From the NCBI RefSeq assembly GCF_000695625.1, contig NZ_JMQI01000079.1, forward strand, positions 186,001 to 250,000: DNA of 64,000 nt, read 5' to 3'. This DNA is from Amycolatopsis rifamycinica. Lineage in GTDB: Bacteria; Actinomycetota; Actinomycetes; Mycobacteriales; Pseudonocardiaceae. Within the stretch, counting starts at the first letter, position 1. Every line of letters begins with the position of its first letter. The notes below the pieces were generated by a model. That model worked only from the letters and a program-made list of their open reading frames with translations, was not told the DNA's origin and made no database searches. Of the stretch, positions 42,233-50,628 are shown piece after piece. The translations under genes and the position numbers were made by a program.

Positions 42233-43230
42233 CCCGGCAGGTTCGCGGTCACCAGCGGCAGCCCCTGCTTCACGGTGTCGCAGGTCTTCGTGTCGTCGCC
42301 GATGAACCCGCTGACCACCTGCACCGACGACGTGTCGGTGATCGACAGGGTCGCGCCGCAGGTCACCCGCAGGCCGCCCATGTTCGGGAACAGGCCCCAC
42401 TTCTTGCCGCCGACGTCGACGGTTTCGGTCGGCGGGACACCTTTCGCCCCCGGCCACTCCCCGACCGGCGTGCTCGGGCCGAACCAGACTTCGAAGGCTT
42501 TCTGGCCGCCGTCGCCGTCGGTGTCGTCCCAGAGGCAGAAGGACGCGTTCGGCACCGTGGACGAGGTGTCCTTCTTCCCGTCCGGCGAGATGTTCTTGAG
42601 CTGGGACACCTGGTCCGGCTTCAGCGTCGCGCACGGGTCGGCCGACAGCAGCGGGCCGCCCGGCTCCGGCTTCGCCGAGGTCGACGGCGTGATCGGCGGG
42701 GCGTCCTGCCCGCCCGGCAGGTGCGCGGCGACCTGCGGGATCGCCAGCTTCGCCAGCTCACACGACCGGTCGAGCTTGCCGGCCGAGACGCCGACGTAGG
42801 CGAACGACTTGGCGCCGAGCAGGGCGTAGAAGGTGCAGTCGTCGGGCAGGATCGACGCGTACTGCGTCCAGGTCAGCCCGCTGATCCGCTGCGGCTCGGA
42901 CTTCTTGACGGCGCCGGAGATGTACTCGTTGAAGTCCAGGTCCGAGGCGACGCCGACGTTGAGGATGGCCGACGGATCGACGTCCTCCTTCGAGTTCCAC
43001 AGGCACATCGGCGGCTGGAGCCGGTCCTTGTTCTCCTTCACCGAACGGCCCGGCGTCTCGTAGCCGAGGGCGTCGACCTGGGCCTGGTCGAGCAGCGTGC
43101 AGGCGTCGACGGCCGTGACGACCGGCCCCTGGCCGGGCACCGGCGACGCCGACCCGCCGACCGTCACCGTGCACCCGGTCACCACGGTCACGGCCGCCAG
43201 CGCCGCCGCGACCTGCCACTTGTTCCGCAT
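42229..43230 (-). CDS. Lipoprotein with two DUF3558 domains
   Basis: A 333-aa exported lipoprotein. Signal peptide MRNKWQVAAALAAVTVVTGC ends in lipobox VTGC. Two related domains follow, each starting with a DxCxLL/DPCATL helix and holding two to three Cys (MCLWNSKED and FCLWDDTDG), separated by a Pro-rich linker (~175-195). DUF3558 proteins are a Pseudonocardiales/mycobacterial surface family of unknown function, usually with one domain. Its stop overlaps lhgO tail-to-tail by 4 nt. Confidence 0.85.
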   Translation of the reverse strand: MRNKWQVAAALAAVTVVTGCTVTVGGSASPVPGQGPVVTAVDACTLLDQAQVDALGYETPGRSVKENKDRLQPPMCLWNSKEDVDPSAILNVGVASDLDFNEYISGAVKKSEPQRISGLTWTQYASILPDDCTFYALLGAKSFAYVGVSAGKLDRSCELAKLAIPQVAAHLPGGQDAPPITPSTSAKPEPGGPLLSADPCATLKPDQVSQLKNISPDGKKDTSSTVPNASFCLWDDTDGDGGQKAFEVWFGPSTPVGEWPGAKGVPPTETVDVGGKKWGLFPNMGGLRVTCGATLSITDTSSVQVVSGFIGDDTKTCDTVKQGLPLVTANLPG

Positions 43231-43294
43231 GAGTCCTCCCGTTCGGCCCGGACACTACTGGGACGAACGGACCAGCACCGTGGATCCGCCCGAT

Positions 43295-44554
43295 TCAGCG
43301 AGGCTCGAGGACTTCCTTGCCGCCGACGAAGGGGCGCAGCGCCTCGGGCACGCGGACCGAGCCGTCCTCCTGCTGGTGGTTCTCGACGATCGCGACGATC
43401 CACCGGGTGGTGGCCAGGGTGCCGTTGAGCGTCGCGGCGACCTGCGGCTTGCCGTTCTCGTCGCGGTAGCGGATCGCCAGCCGGCGGGCCTGGAACGTCG
43501 TGCAGTTCGACGTCGAGGTGAGCTCGCGGTAGGTCTCCTGGGTCGGGATCCACGCCTCGCAGTCGAACTTGCGGTGCGCGGACGTGCCGAGGTCGCCGGT
43601 CGCGGTGTCGATGACCCGGTAGGGCACCTCGATCTTCGCGAGCATCTCCTCTTCCCAGCCGAGCAGCCGCGCGTGTTCCGCCTCGGCGTCCTCCGGCTTC
43701 GCGTAGACGAACATCTCCACCTTGTCGAACTGGTGGACGCGGATGATGCCGCGGGTGTCCTTGCCGTAGGAGCCGGCCTCGCGGCGGTAGCAGGACGACC
43801 AGCCCGCGTACCGCTTCGCCTCGGTCAGGTCGAGGATCTCGTCGGAGTGGAAGCCGGCCAGCGGCACTTCCGACGTCCCGACGAGGTACAGGTCGTCTTC
43901 CTCGAGGTGGTAGATCTCGCTCGAGTGCGAGCCGAGGAACCCGGTGCCCGCCATGACCTCGGGGCGGACCAGCGACGGTGTGATCATCGGCGTGAAGCCG
44001 TTCTCGACCGCCTGCGCGACGGCCATGTTGAGCAGGCCGAGCTGCAGCTGCGCGCCGACGCCGGTGAGGAAGTAGAACCGCGAGCCGGAGACCTTCGCGC
44101 CGCGTTCCATGTCGACGCCGCCGAGGCCTTCGAGCAGCTCGAGGTGGTCCTTCGGCGTGAAGCCCAGCTTGGTCGGCTCGCCGACGTGCTTGACGACGGC
44201 GTAGTCGTCCTCGCCGCCGACCGGCGCGCTCGGGTGGACGACGTTCGGCAAGGTGCGGAAGAGCGTGTCGAACTCCTCCGACGCGGTGTTCTGCTCCGCC
44301 TCGGCCGCCTTGACCTGCGCGGCGAGCTCCTTGGCCGTGGCCAGCAGCTGCTGCTTCTCCTCCGGCGGCGCCTTCGGGATCTGCTTGCCCAGGAGCTTCT
44401 GCTCGTTGCGCAGCTTGTCGGCGGCCGCGATCGAAGACCGGCGCCGGGAGTCGAGGGAGAGCAGCTTGTCGACCACTCCCTCGTCTTCACCACGAGCGCG
44501 CTGCGACGCGCGCACGGCTTCCGGGTCATCGCGCAGAGTCCTGGGGTCAATCAC
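43295..44554 (-). CDS. serS: Seryl-tRNA synthetase
   Basis: A 419-aa class II aminoacyl-tRNA synthetase charging tRNA-Ser. The N-terminal coiled-coil arm spans ~30-110 (NEQKLLGKQIPKAPPEEKQQ). The catalytic core has VGTSEVPLAGFHSDEIL, CYRREAGSYGKDTRGIIRVHQF (motif 2; key part YRREAGSYG) and TLNGTLATTRWIVAIVENHQ (motif 3). Full length for the family. GTG at 44554. Confidence 0.97.
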   Translation of the reverse strand: MIDPRTLRDDPEAVRASQRARGEDEGVVDKLLSLDSRRRSSIAAADKLRNEQKLLGKQIPKAPPEEKQQLLATAKELAAQVKAAEAEQNTASEEFDTLFRTLPNVVHPSAPVGGEDDYAVVKHVGEPTKLGFTPKDHLELLEGLGGVDMERGAKVSGSRFYFLTGVGAQLQLGLLNMAVAQAVENGFTPMITPSLVRPEVMAGTGFLGSHSSEIYHLEEDDLYLVGTSEVPLAGFHSDEILDLTEAKRYAGWSSCYRREAGSYGKDTRGIIRVHQFDKVEMFVYAKPEDAEAEHARLLGWEEEMLAKIEVPYRVIDTATGDLGTSAHRKFDCEAWIPTQETYRELTSTSNCTTFQARRLAIRYRDENGKPQVAATLNGTLATTRWIVAIVENHQQEDGSVRVPEALRPFVGGKEVLEPR

Positions 44555-44574
44555 GGGTCAGAGGGTAGTCCGTA

Positions 44575-44612
44575 CAGACTGTGCGGCCCTACTGGGTTAT
44601 CCCGACAGTCTG
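44575..44612. promoter_or_regulatory. Inverted repeat in the serS/aminotransferase divergent region
   Basis: CAGACTGT (44575-44582) and ACAGTCTG (44605-44612) are exact inverted 8-mers with a 22-nt spacer, 20 nt from the serS start. This is a possible operator for either gene. Confidence 0.4.
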
Positions 44613-44672
44613 ATCGTTGAAGCGCTGTTCACGGCGTCCCCATACTCCAGGGAAACCCTGAGGAGGCGCCCG

Positions 44673-45965
44673 ATGACCGACGAGCTGCTGGCCCGGCACC
44701 GCGCAGTCATGCCGTCCTGGATGTCGCTGCTCTACGAGGAGCCGATCGAGATCGTCCACGCGCACGACCGCCGCATGACGGATTCCCAGGGCCGCACGTA
44801 CCTGGACTTCTTCGCGGGCGTCCTGACCAACTCGATGGGCTACGACGTCGCCGAGATCGGCGACGCGGTCCGCAAGCAGCTCGACACGGGCATCCTCCAC
44901 ACCTCGACCCTCTATTTGATCCGTTCCCAGGTCGAGCTGGCCGAGCGCATCGCGAAGCTGTCCGGCATCCCGGACGCGAAGGTGTTCTTCACGAACTCGG
45001 GCAGCGAGGCCAACGACACGGCCCTGATGCTGGCGACGCAGTACCGCCGCAGCAACCAGGTGCTGGCGATGCGCAACTCCTACCACGGACGTTCGTTCGG
45101 AACGGTGGCGATAACGGGCAACCGAGGCTGGTCGGCATCGGCTTTGAGCCCGGTCAAGGTCAACTACGTCCACGGCGGCTACCGCTACCGAAGCCCCTTC
45201 CGCGACCTCCCGGACGCGGCGTACATCGACGCGTGCGTCGCAGACTTGCAGGATGTCCTGGACACGGCCACAGCGGGCGACGTGGCCTGCCTGATCGCGG
45301 AGCCGATCCAGGGAGTGGGCGGCTTCAGCCTCCCCCCGGACGGCCTGTTCCGGGCGATGAAGGAGGTCCTCGACGCCTATGGGGTCCTCTTCATCTCGGA
45401 CGAGGTCCAGACGGGCTGGGGCAGGACGGGCGAGCACTTCTGGGGCATCGAAGCCCACGGCGTGACACCGGACATGATGACGTTCGCCAAGGGCCTGGGC
45501 AACGGCCTCGCGGTGGGAGGGGTGGTGGCCCGCGGAGAGGTTTTGGACTGCTTCCAGGCCCAGTCGTTCTCGACGTTCGGCGGCAACCCGGTATCGATGG
45601 CGGGCGCAACGGCGGTCCTGGACTACATCAAGGACCACAACCTGCAGGCGAACTGCGCGGCCCGCGGAGCACAGTTGTTGTCCGGCCTCCAAGCAGCCAA
45701 CTCCCCCCTGGTGGCCGAGGTACGCGGCAAGGGCCTGATGATCGGAGTGGAGCTGATCAAGCCGGGAACAACAGAGCCCAACGTCCCAGCAGCAGCCCGA
45801 ATGCTGGAGGAGACAAAGAACCGAGGGCTGCTGATCGGCAAGGGCGGCCTACACGGAAACGTCCTCCGCCTCGGACCACCGATGACCTTGACCGCAGACG
45901 AGGCACAGGAGGGCTTGAACATCCTGGTGGACGCACTGAAGGCAACACACGCAGCCCTAGCCTGA
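44673..45965 (+). CDS. Class III (omega) aminotransferase
   Basis: A 430-aa PLP enzyme of the acetylornithine/4-aminobutyrate group. Motifs: DFFAGVLTNSMGYDV, FFTNSGSEANDTALMLAT, CLIAEPIQGVGGFSLPP, FISDEVQTGWGRTGEHFWG and the PLP lysine in MMTFAKGLGNGLAVGG. It resembles alanine-glyoxylate or aminoisobutyrate-pyruvate transaminases. ATG at 44673 follows AGGAGG; the open frame upstream is antisense to serS. Codon choice in the last ~300 nt is noticeably richer in A than in the neighbours. Confidence 0.88.
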   Translation: MTDELLARHRAVMPSWMSLLYEEPIEIVHAHDRRMTDSQGRTYLDFFAGVLTNSMGYDVAEIGDAVRKQLDTGILHTSTLYLIRSQVELAERIAKLSGIPDAKVFFTNSGSEANDTALMLATQYRRSNQVLAMRNSYHGRSFGTVAITGNRGWSASALSPVKVNYVHGGYRYRSPFRDLPDAAYIDACVADLQDVLDTATAGDVACLIAEPIQGVGGFSLPPDGLFRAMKEVLDAYGVLFISDEVQTGWGRTGEHFWGIEAHGVTPDMMTFAKGLGNGLAVGGVVARGEVLDCFQAQSFSTFGGNPVSMAGATAVLDYIKDHNLQANCAARGAQLLSGLQAANSPLVAEVRGKGLMIGVELIKPGTTEPNVPAAARMLEETKNRGLLIGKGGLHGNVLRLGPPMTLTADEAQEGLNILVDALKATHAALA

Positions 45966-45979
45966 CAAACAAAGGAGCG

Positions 45980-46119
45980 GGGTGGTCATCCCGTCGCCTG
46001 AGGCCAAAAAATCACTTTGAGCCGGGCCCGCAACCAACAGCGCAAAGAAAGAGAACAGCGCAACCTTGCGGGCCCGGCTCAAAGTGATAGGCCTCAATCA
46101 GGCGACGGGATGACCACCC
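45980..46119. repeat. Very long inverted repeat (54-nt arms)
   Basis: Left arm 45980-46033, right arm 46066-46119, 32-nt loop. The outer 22 nt (ending GTCGCCTGA on the left) and the inner 23 nt (ATCACTTTGAGCCGGGCC...) pair perfectly; 9 nt between them do not. The loop holds a direct repeat AACAGCGCAA. It lies in the 288-nt gap between convergent genes, starting 14 nt after the aminotransferase stop. The rest of that gap (46120-46253) shows no gene. Confidence 0.92.
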
Positions 46120-46253
46120 AGCGGCCCACATCGCAACGAGAGACAGCAGCGGCGAAGAGCGGCCATCCCAGAGCCTGCCCGTCCGGCGAGGACAGTCGTT
46201 TCTCTCAACCGCGGCAGAGTTCTACCGCGGCCGAGCTCCGGCTGCCGGTCCGC

Positions 46254-47168
46254 TCAACCCCGCACGAACCTGGCGACGTGCTCGGCCAGCTCCTCGCCCG
46301 CGTCCTCCTGCAGGAAGTGCCCGGCCCCGGCGATCACCGGATGGTCCAAGCCCGAAGCCCCACGCATGGACCGCCGCAGAATCGGTCCCATGCCGCCCGT
46401 GATCGGGTCGCCGTCCGAGAACGCGACCAGGAACGGCAGCTCCAGCTCGCTCAACGTCTTCCACGCCGCCCGGTTCGCCTCCGAAGCCGGGTCATCCGGA
46501 CGATAGGGCACCAGCGAAGGCATCGCCCTCGGCCCGGCCTTGTACGTCTCGTTCGGGAACGGCGCGTCGTACGCCGCCCGGACCGAAGCCGGCAAGTTAG
46601 AACTGCACCCCGACTGCACGAACCGCCCCACATCCAGCACCGGTGCCTTCGAGACGGCCTCCCGGAACGCATGCCACTCAGCCGGCATGTCGACGTCCCC
46701 CGTAGGCAACCCCGTGTTCGAAGCCACCACCCGTGCGAACCGGGACGGGTGCTCCGCGACCATCCGCAGGCCGATCAACCCGCCCCAGTCCTGGCCGACC
46801 AGCGTCACGTCCCGCAGGTCCAACGCGTCGAACGCGAAGCCGCGCATCCACTCGACGTGCCGGGCGTAGCTGTGGTCGGTCACCGCGGCCGGCTTGTCGG
46901 AGCGGCCGAAGCCGACCAGGTCCGGTGCGATCGCGCGCAGCCCGGCGGCCGCCAGTACCGGGAGCATCTTGCGGTACAGGAACGACCAGCTCGGCTCGCC
47001 GTGCAGCAGGAGGACCACCGGGCCGTCCGCCGGGCCCGCTTCGACGTACCCCACTCTGATCCGGCCGCCTTGGGCATCGGCCACCTCGGCGTAGCGGGGC
47101 TCGTACGGAAAGTCGGGCAGGTCCGTGAACCGGTCGTCCGGTGTCCTCAGCAGGCGCACGCCACCCAC
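46254..47168 (-). CDS. Haloalkane dehalogenase-like alpha/beta hydrolase
   Basis: A 304-aa hydrolase close to the haloalkane dehalogenase I subfamily. The oxyanion motif is LLHGEPSWSFLYRKML; the nucleophile is Asp in LVGQDWGGLIGLRM rather than Ser; the acid lies in FSDGDPITGG and the His in GAGHFLQEDAGEE. An Asp nucleophile with HGEPSWSFLYR indicates dehalogenase or epoxide-hydrolase-type chemistry. The natural substrate is unknown. Confidence 0.87.
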   Translation of the reverse strand: MGGVRLLRTPDDRFTDLPDFPYEPRYAEVADAQGGRIRVGYVEAGPADGPVVLLLHGEPSWSFLYRKMLPVLAAAGLRAIAPDLVGFGRSDKPAAVTDHSYARHVEWMRGFAFDALDLRDVTLVGQDWGGLIGLRMVAEHPSRFARVVASNTGLPTGDVDMPAEWHAFREAVSKAPVLDVGRFVQSGCSSNLPASVRAAYDAPFPNETYKAGPRAMPSLVPYRPDDPASEANRAAWKTLSELELPFLVAFSDGDPITGGMGPILRRSMRGASGLDHPVIAGAGHFLQEDAGEELAEHVARFVRG

Positions 47169-47198
47169 GCTAGTGCGAACGGCGGAACCCGGCCAGGG

Positions 47199-47651
47199 TC
47201 AGGAGATGCCGACCGCCACCACGAGGCCCAGGCCGATGTGCGCCGACGCGACGACGACGCTCACCGGGGCGAACTTCTCGCTCTCGATGGTCGAGGCCAC
47301 GTCGATGCGGGTCGCCCACTCCAGCAGCCGCACCCCGACGACCTGGACGACGATCCCGAGCAGGCCGTAGACCAGCGACGTGATCAGGCCCTCGGTGAGG
47401 TCGCTGGCCGAGTTGAAGATGGCCACGACCACGATGAAGGACATGGCCAGCAGCCCGGACGCGGTCACGATCACGGCGTTCGGCAGGCCCCGCGTCACGA
47501 GCTTCGACAGCTTGCCCGGCGTGGTCCAGTCGATCGCCCAGAAGCCGGCGAACATCAGCAGCAGGCCGATGACGCCGTACAGCAGGATCGCGCCGATCCC
47601 CCGCACGAGGTCGGAGCCGAACGTGTCGGACAGCGCAAGGGTCGTGTTCAC
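47199..47651 (-). CDS. DUF350 membrane protein (YjfL-like)
   Basis: A 150-aa protein with four hydrophobic segments and the DUF350 layout: ILLYGVIGLLLMFAGFWAID and ARAIDV-like counterpart SLVYGLLGIVVQVVGVRLLE, the two halves resembling each other. Enterobacterial YjfL lies beside an ATP-grasp GSP-synthase-like gene, exactly as here. It is third in the minus-strand operon, 45 nt after the ATP-grasp gene. Function unknown. Confidence 0.82.
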   Translation of the reverse strand: MNTTLALSDTFGSDLVRGIGAILLYGVIGLLLMFAGFWAIDWTTPGKLSKLVTRGLPNAVIVTASGLLAMSFIVVVAIFNSASDLTEGLITSLVYGLLGIVVQVVGVRLLEWATRIDVASTIESEKFAPVSVVVASAHIGLGLVVAVGIS

Positions 47652-47696
47652 GAAATTGTCTCCCGGGAGAAAGGGCTGATCAGCAGCGGTGTTGTA

Positions 47697-48863
47697 TCAC
47701 GCTTCGGGGATGCGATGTGGGACGAATGCGGCACCGTCGTCGGTCACCAGGCCGCCGGTCTCGCGGATGCCCAGCCCCGCGGAGCTGTCGCCGACGATCC
47801 ACGCGCCGAGCGCCGGCCGGTAGCCGTCGAACTCGGGCAGCGGGTCGAACGCCTGGTAGACGAAGCCTTCCGCGCCGTAGACGCCGTCGGTCTGGGTCTC
47901 GTAGCCGGTCGCCACGATCTGGACGTTCGCGCCCTCGCGGCCCAGCTTCGGCTTGCGGACGTACTCGGTGAGGATGCCGGGGTCGTCGGCGAACGCGGGC
48001 AGCAGGTTCGGGTGGCCCGGGTAGTTCTCCCACAGGATCGCCAGCAGCGTCTTGTTGGAGAGGATCATCTTCCAGAGCGGCTCGATCCACAGCGTCCGCG
48101 GCAGCGACTCGACGGCGTGGCGGCCGAACTCCTCGTCGACCACCCACTCCCACGGGTACAGCTTCAGCACGGTCGCCATCTGCGCCTCTTCGAGGTCGAC
48201 GAACCGCTTGAGCACCGGGTCCCAGCCGATCTCCTCGATCGCCAGGCCCACCGTGTCGAGGCCCGCCTCGGCCGCGGTCTCCTGCAGGTACGCCGTGGTG
48301 ACGTTGTCCTCGCCGGACGGGTCCGCCGCCGACCAGGTGAAGTGCAGCTCGTTGGACGGCAGCTTGTCCTTCAGGTACGCCCACCGCTCGACGAGCTTCT
48401 CGTGGATCGAGTTCCACTGGTCGTCGTCCGGGAAGACGTCGGTCTTCCAGTGCCACTGCAGCAGCGACGCCTCCAGCAGCGTGGTCGGCGTGTCCGCGTT
48501 GTACTCGAGCAGCTTCGCCGGCGACTTGCCGTCGTAGCGCAGGTCGAACCGCCCGTAGACGTGCGGGTCCTGCCGCTTCCACGACTCGGCGATGTGCGGC
48601 CAGACCCACTCGGGGATGCCGAACCGCTGGTAGCCCTCGGTCGTCACGACGTTGTCGACGGCTTCCAGGCACATCGAGTGCAGCAGCTCGACGTCGGCCT
48701 CCAGCGAGAGGACCTCGTCCATGTCGAAGACGTAGTGCACGGACTCGTCCCAGTACGGCCGCACGCGGCCGCTGCTGTCGCGGGCCGGCGTGCCGTAGAC
48801 GAGTCCCTGCTCTTCGACGATCCGCTGCCAGTCGCGCCGCGGCTCACGCCGGTCCCGGTACAC
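47697..48863 (-). CDS. Glutathionylspermidine-synthase-like ATP-grasp ligase (YgiC/YjfC)
   Basis: A 388-aa GSP-synthase family protein with an ATP-grasp fold. Signature blocks: VYGRFDLRYDGKSPAKLLEYNADTPT (key part LEYNADTPTTLLE), FTWSAADPSGEDNVTTAYLQ, PLWKMILSNKTLLAILWENYPGHPNLLPA and RKPKLGREGANVQIV. It lacks the N-terminal amidase domain of E. coli Gss, so only a ligase activity is predicted. Actinobacteria generally lack glutathionylspermidine, so the substrate is probably a different amine/carboxylate pair. Linked to DUF350 and YgiB-like genes. Confidence 0.88.
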   Translation of the reverse strand: MYRDRREPRRDWQRIVEEQGLVYGTPARDSSGRVRPYWDESVHYVFDMDEVLSLEADVELLHSMCLEAVDNVVTTEGYQRFGIPEWVWPHIAESWKRQDPHVYGRFDLRYDGKSPAKLLEYNADTPTTLLEASLLQWHWKTDVFPDDDQWNSIHEKLVERWAYLKDKLPSNELHFTWSAADPSGEDNVTTAYLQETAAEAGLDTVGLAIEEIGWDPVLKRFVDLEEAQMATVLKLYPWEWVVDEEFGRHAVESLPRTLWIEPLWKMILSNKTLLAILWENYPGHPNLLPAFADDPGILTEYVRKPKLGREGANVQIVATGYETQTDGVYGAEGFVYQAFDPLPEFDGYRPALGAWIVGDSSAGLGIRETGGLVTDDGAAFVPHRIPEA

Positions 48864-49463
48864 CTACGATCCCCCGCTCTTGCCGCTGCCGCCGCTGCCG
48901 CTCTTGCCGCTGATGCCGAAGCCGCCGCGCTGGACGGACTTGCCGGACTTCGTCGTGACGTTGGTGCGCGCCGACGGCGGGTCGTACGAACCACCGGCCA
49001 CCCGCTGGCCGACCACACCGGTGCCGCCGTAGTTGTAGCGGTAGCTGTTGTAGCCGCCACCCGGGATCGGCAGGAACAGGAAGCCACCGCTGTGGTAGCC
49101 GCCGTGGCTGGTGACGTAGTTGTCGTCGCAGTAGTCGTCGTTCTGCACGACGACGCCGTCCTTGTCGGTGCAGACGGCCGTGACGTTCTCCGTCTTCGCC
49201 ACCGTGTAGAACGTCGCGACCAGGCCGACGAGCCCGACCGTGACGCCGCTGCCGATCAGGATCTTGCGCCGCGTCGCCGCCTTGGCGTCGGACTGGCGGG
49301 CCAGCTCCTCGTCGCGTTCCTCCTGGGCCAGCGCCTGCTGCCGGGCCCGCTGCTCGGCCAGCGAAGGCTGACGAGGCTGGGTGTTCGAGTCCTGGAACCT
49401 CATCGAGCCGCGCTTCGGCGGCTCGGGGGGCGGCTGGTCCCCAGTATTGTTGTCCTGCGTCAT
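48864..49463 (-). CDS. YgiB-like membrane-anchored protein
   Basis: A 199-aa protein. Cytoplasmic N-terminus with an Arg/Gln/Glu-rich helix (SLAEQRARQQALAQEERDEE), one hydrophobic segment (KILIGSGVTVGLVGLVATFY), then a Tyr/Gly-rich outer part (CTDKDGVVVQNDDYCDD, GGYNSYRYNYGG) ending in Gly/Ser/Lys repeats. This is the layout of YgiB/DUF1190 proteins that accompany YgiC. Its stop abuts the ligase start. ATG at 49463 after GGAGCGC; a longer frame reaches 49487. Confidence 0.75.
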   Translation of the reverse strand: MTQDNNTGDQPPPEPPKRGSMRFQDSNTQPRQPSLAEQRARQQALAQEERDEELARQSDAKAATRRKILIGSGVTVGLVGLVATFYTVAKTENVTAVCTDKDGVVVQNDDYCDDNYVTSHGGYHSGGFLFLPIPGGGYNSYRYNYGGTGVVGQRVAGGSYDPPSARTNVTTKSGKSVQRGGFGISGKSGSGGSGKSGGS

Positions 49464-49557
49464 GTGCGCTCCGTAATCACCGGCCACCGCGAAACCTTCA
49501 TCACCCTAACCACCCGGACCGCGCACGTCATGCTCGGCGCGGGCATCATGGACTGCG

Positions 49558-50628
49558 ATGTCTCCCAGCGCCGATCGGTTCCCCACCGCCACGCAGACGC
49601 TGCGCACCCGCGTCGTGATGGGCGGGATCTTCGCGGGCGCGCTCATCGCGCTCGCGCTCAGCGTCGTGTTCTCGTGGGGCGACGGCGTCACCGGCGGCAT
49701 CGGCGGCGGTGCGGGCAAGCTGTCCCCGGCGGCCCAGGAGGCGTTCCACTCCCCGCCCGGCAGCTGCCTGACCTGGGACAACCCGGACGCGAGCGACGCG
49801 CACAAGGTGGCCTGCACCGAGCCGCACCTGTTCGAGGTGACGGCACTCGTGGACATCGGCCCCCAGTACCCGGAGGGCGCGCCCGTCCCGTCGCTGGACC
49901 AGTGGCAGCAGATCGCGCAGCAGAAGTGCACGGCGGACGTGAAGCCGTACCTCGGGCACAAACTCGATCCGTACGGAAAGCTGACGACGAACCTGCTCCG
50001 CCCGACGCCGTCACAGTGGGAAGACGGCGACCGCCAGCTGCGGTGCGGCCTGCAGTGGGCGGGCCCCGGTGGCAAGCTGCTGCCGACGACCGGGCCGGCG
50101 AAGGGCCAGGACCAGTCGCTGGTCTTCGAGCCGGGCACCTGCCTGGCGCTGCTCGGCAAGGGCGTCGGCGACCCGATCGACTGCGCGAAGCCGCACTCCT
50201 ACGAGATCGTCGCGACGCTGGACCTCAAGTCGAAGTTCAAGGACGGCTACCCGTCCCAGGACGACCAGAAGGCCTGGCTCGACACCGAGTGCAACAAGGC
50301 GGCGGGCGACTACACCGGCGGCGCCGACCTCGACGCGAAGAAGCTGATCCTGACCTGGGACCTGCGGGAGCAGGAGAGCTGGGACGCCGGTTCGACCAAG
50401 GTCAACTGCAAGGTGGCGTCGGCGCTGCCCGACAAGAGCGGCCTGCAGGCGGTGACCGGCAGCATCAAGGCCGCCCCGGCGGGCCCGGACGGCGGCCAGC
50501 CCCAGGACGGCGGCCCGCCGTCGGACGGCGGCGGTGGCCCGGCCACGTCGAACTCCGCACCGCCCTCGTCGAACTCCGCACCGCCCTCGTCGAACTCCGC
50601 TCCGCCCTCGTCGAAGCCGAGCAGCTGA
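49558..50628 (+). CDS. Septum-formation family membrane protein
   Basis: A 356-aa protein. One N-terminal hydrophobic segment (~20-42) is followed by two similar extracytoplasmic domains with paired Cys: GSCLTWDNPDASDAHKVACTEPHLFEV and GTCLALLGKGVGDPIDCAKPHSYEI (each read as C...C..PH..E). This is the Septum_form domain pattern. The C-terminal ~55 residues are disordered, Gly/Pro-rich, with SNSAPPS three times. The stop overlaps the zincin start as TGATG. In mycobacteria the same pair lies next to serS. A role at the septum is inferred from the family name only. Confidence 0.85.
   Translation: MSPSADRFPTATQTLRTRVVMGGIFAGALIALALSVVFSWGDGVTGGIGGGAGKLSPAAQEAFHSPPGSCLTWDNPDASDAHKVACTEPHLFEVTALVDIGPQYPEGAPVPSLDQWQQIAQQKCTADVKPYLGHKLDPYGKLTTNLLRPTPSQWEDGDRQLRCGLQWAGPGGKLLPTTGPAKGQDQSLVFEPGTCLALLGKGVGDPIDCAKPHSYEIVATLDLKSKFKDGYPSQDDQKAWLDTECNKAAGDYTGGADLDAKKLILTWDLREQESWDAGSTKVNCKVASALPDKSGLQAVTGSIKAAPAGPDGGQPQDGGPPSDGGGGPATSNSAPPSSNSAPPSSNSAPPSSKPSS
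50551..50613. repeat. 21-bp tandem repeat (SNSAPPS)
   Basis: About three near-perfect copies of a 21-nt unit (TCGAACTCCGCACCGCCCTCG pattern, 21 nt period) encode the Ser/Pro tail of the septum-formation protein. The last copy has CT for CA. Confidence 0.8.

Noticed and set aside
43231..44672. tRNA-Ser next to serS
   Set aside because: No cloverleaf-compatible sequence or GTTCGA-type T-loop was found around serS.
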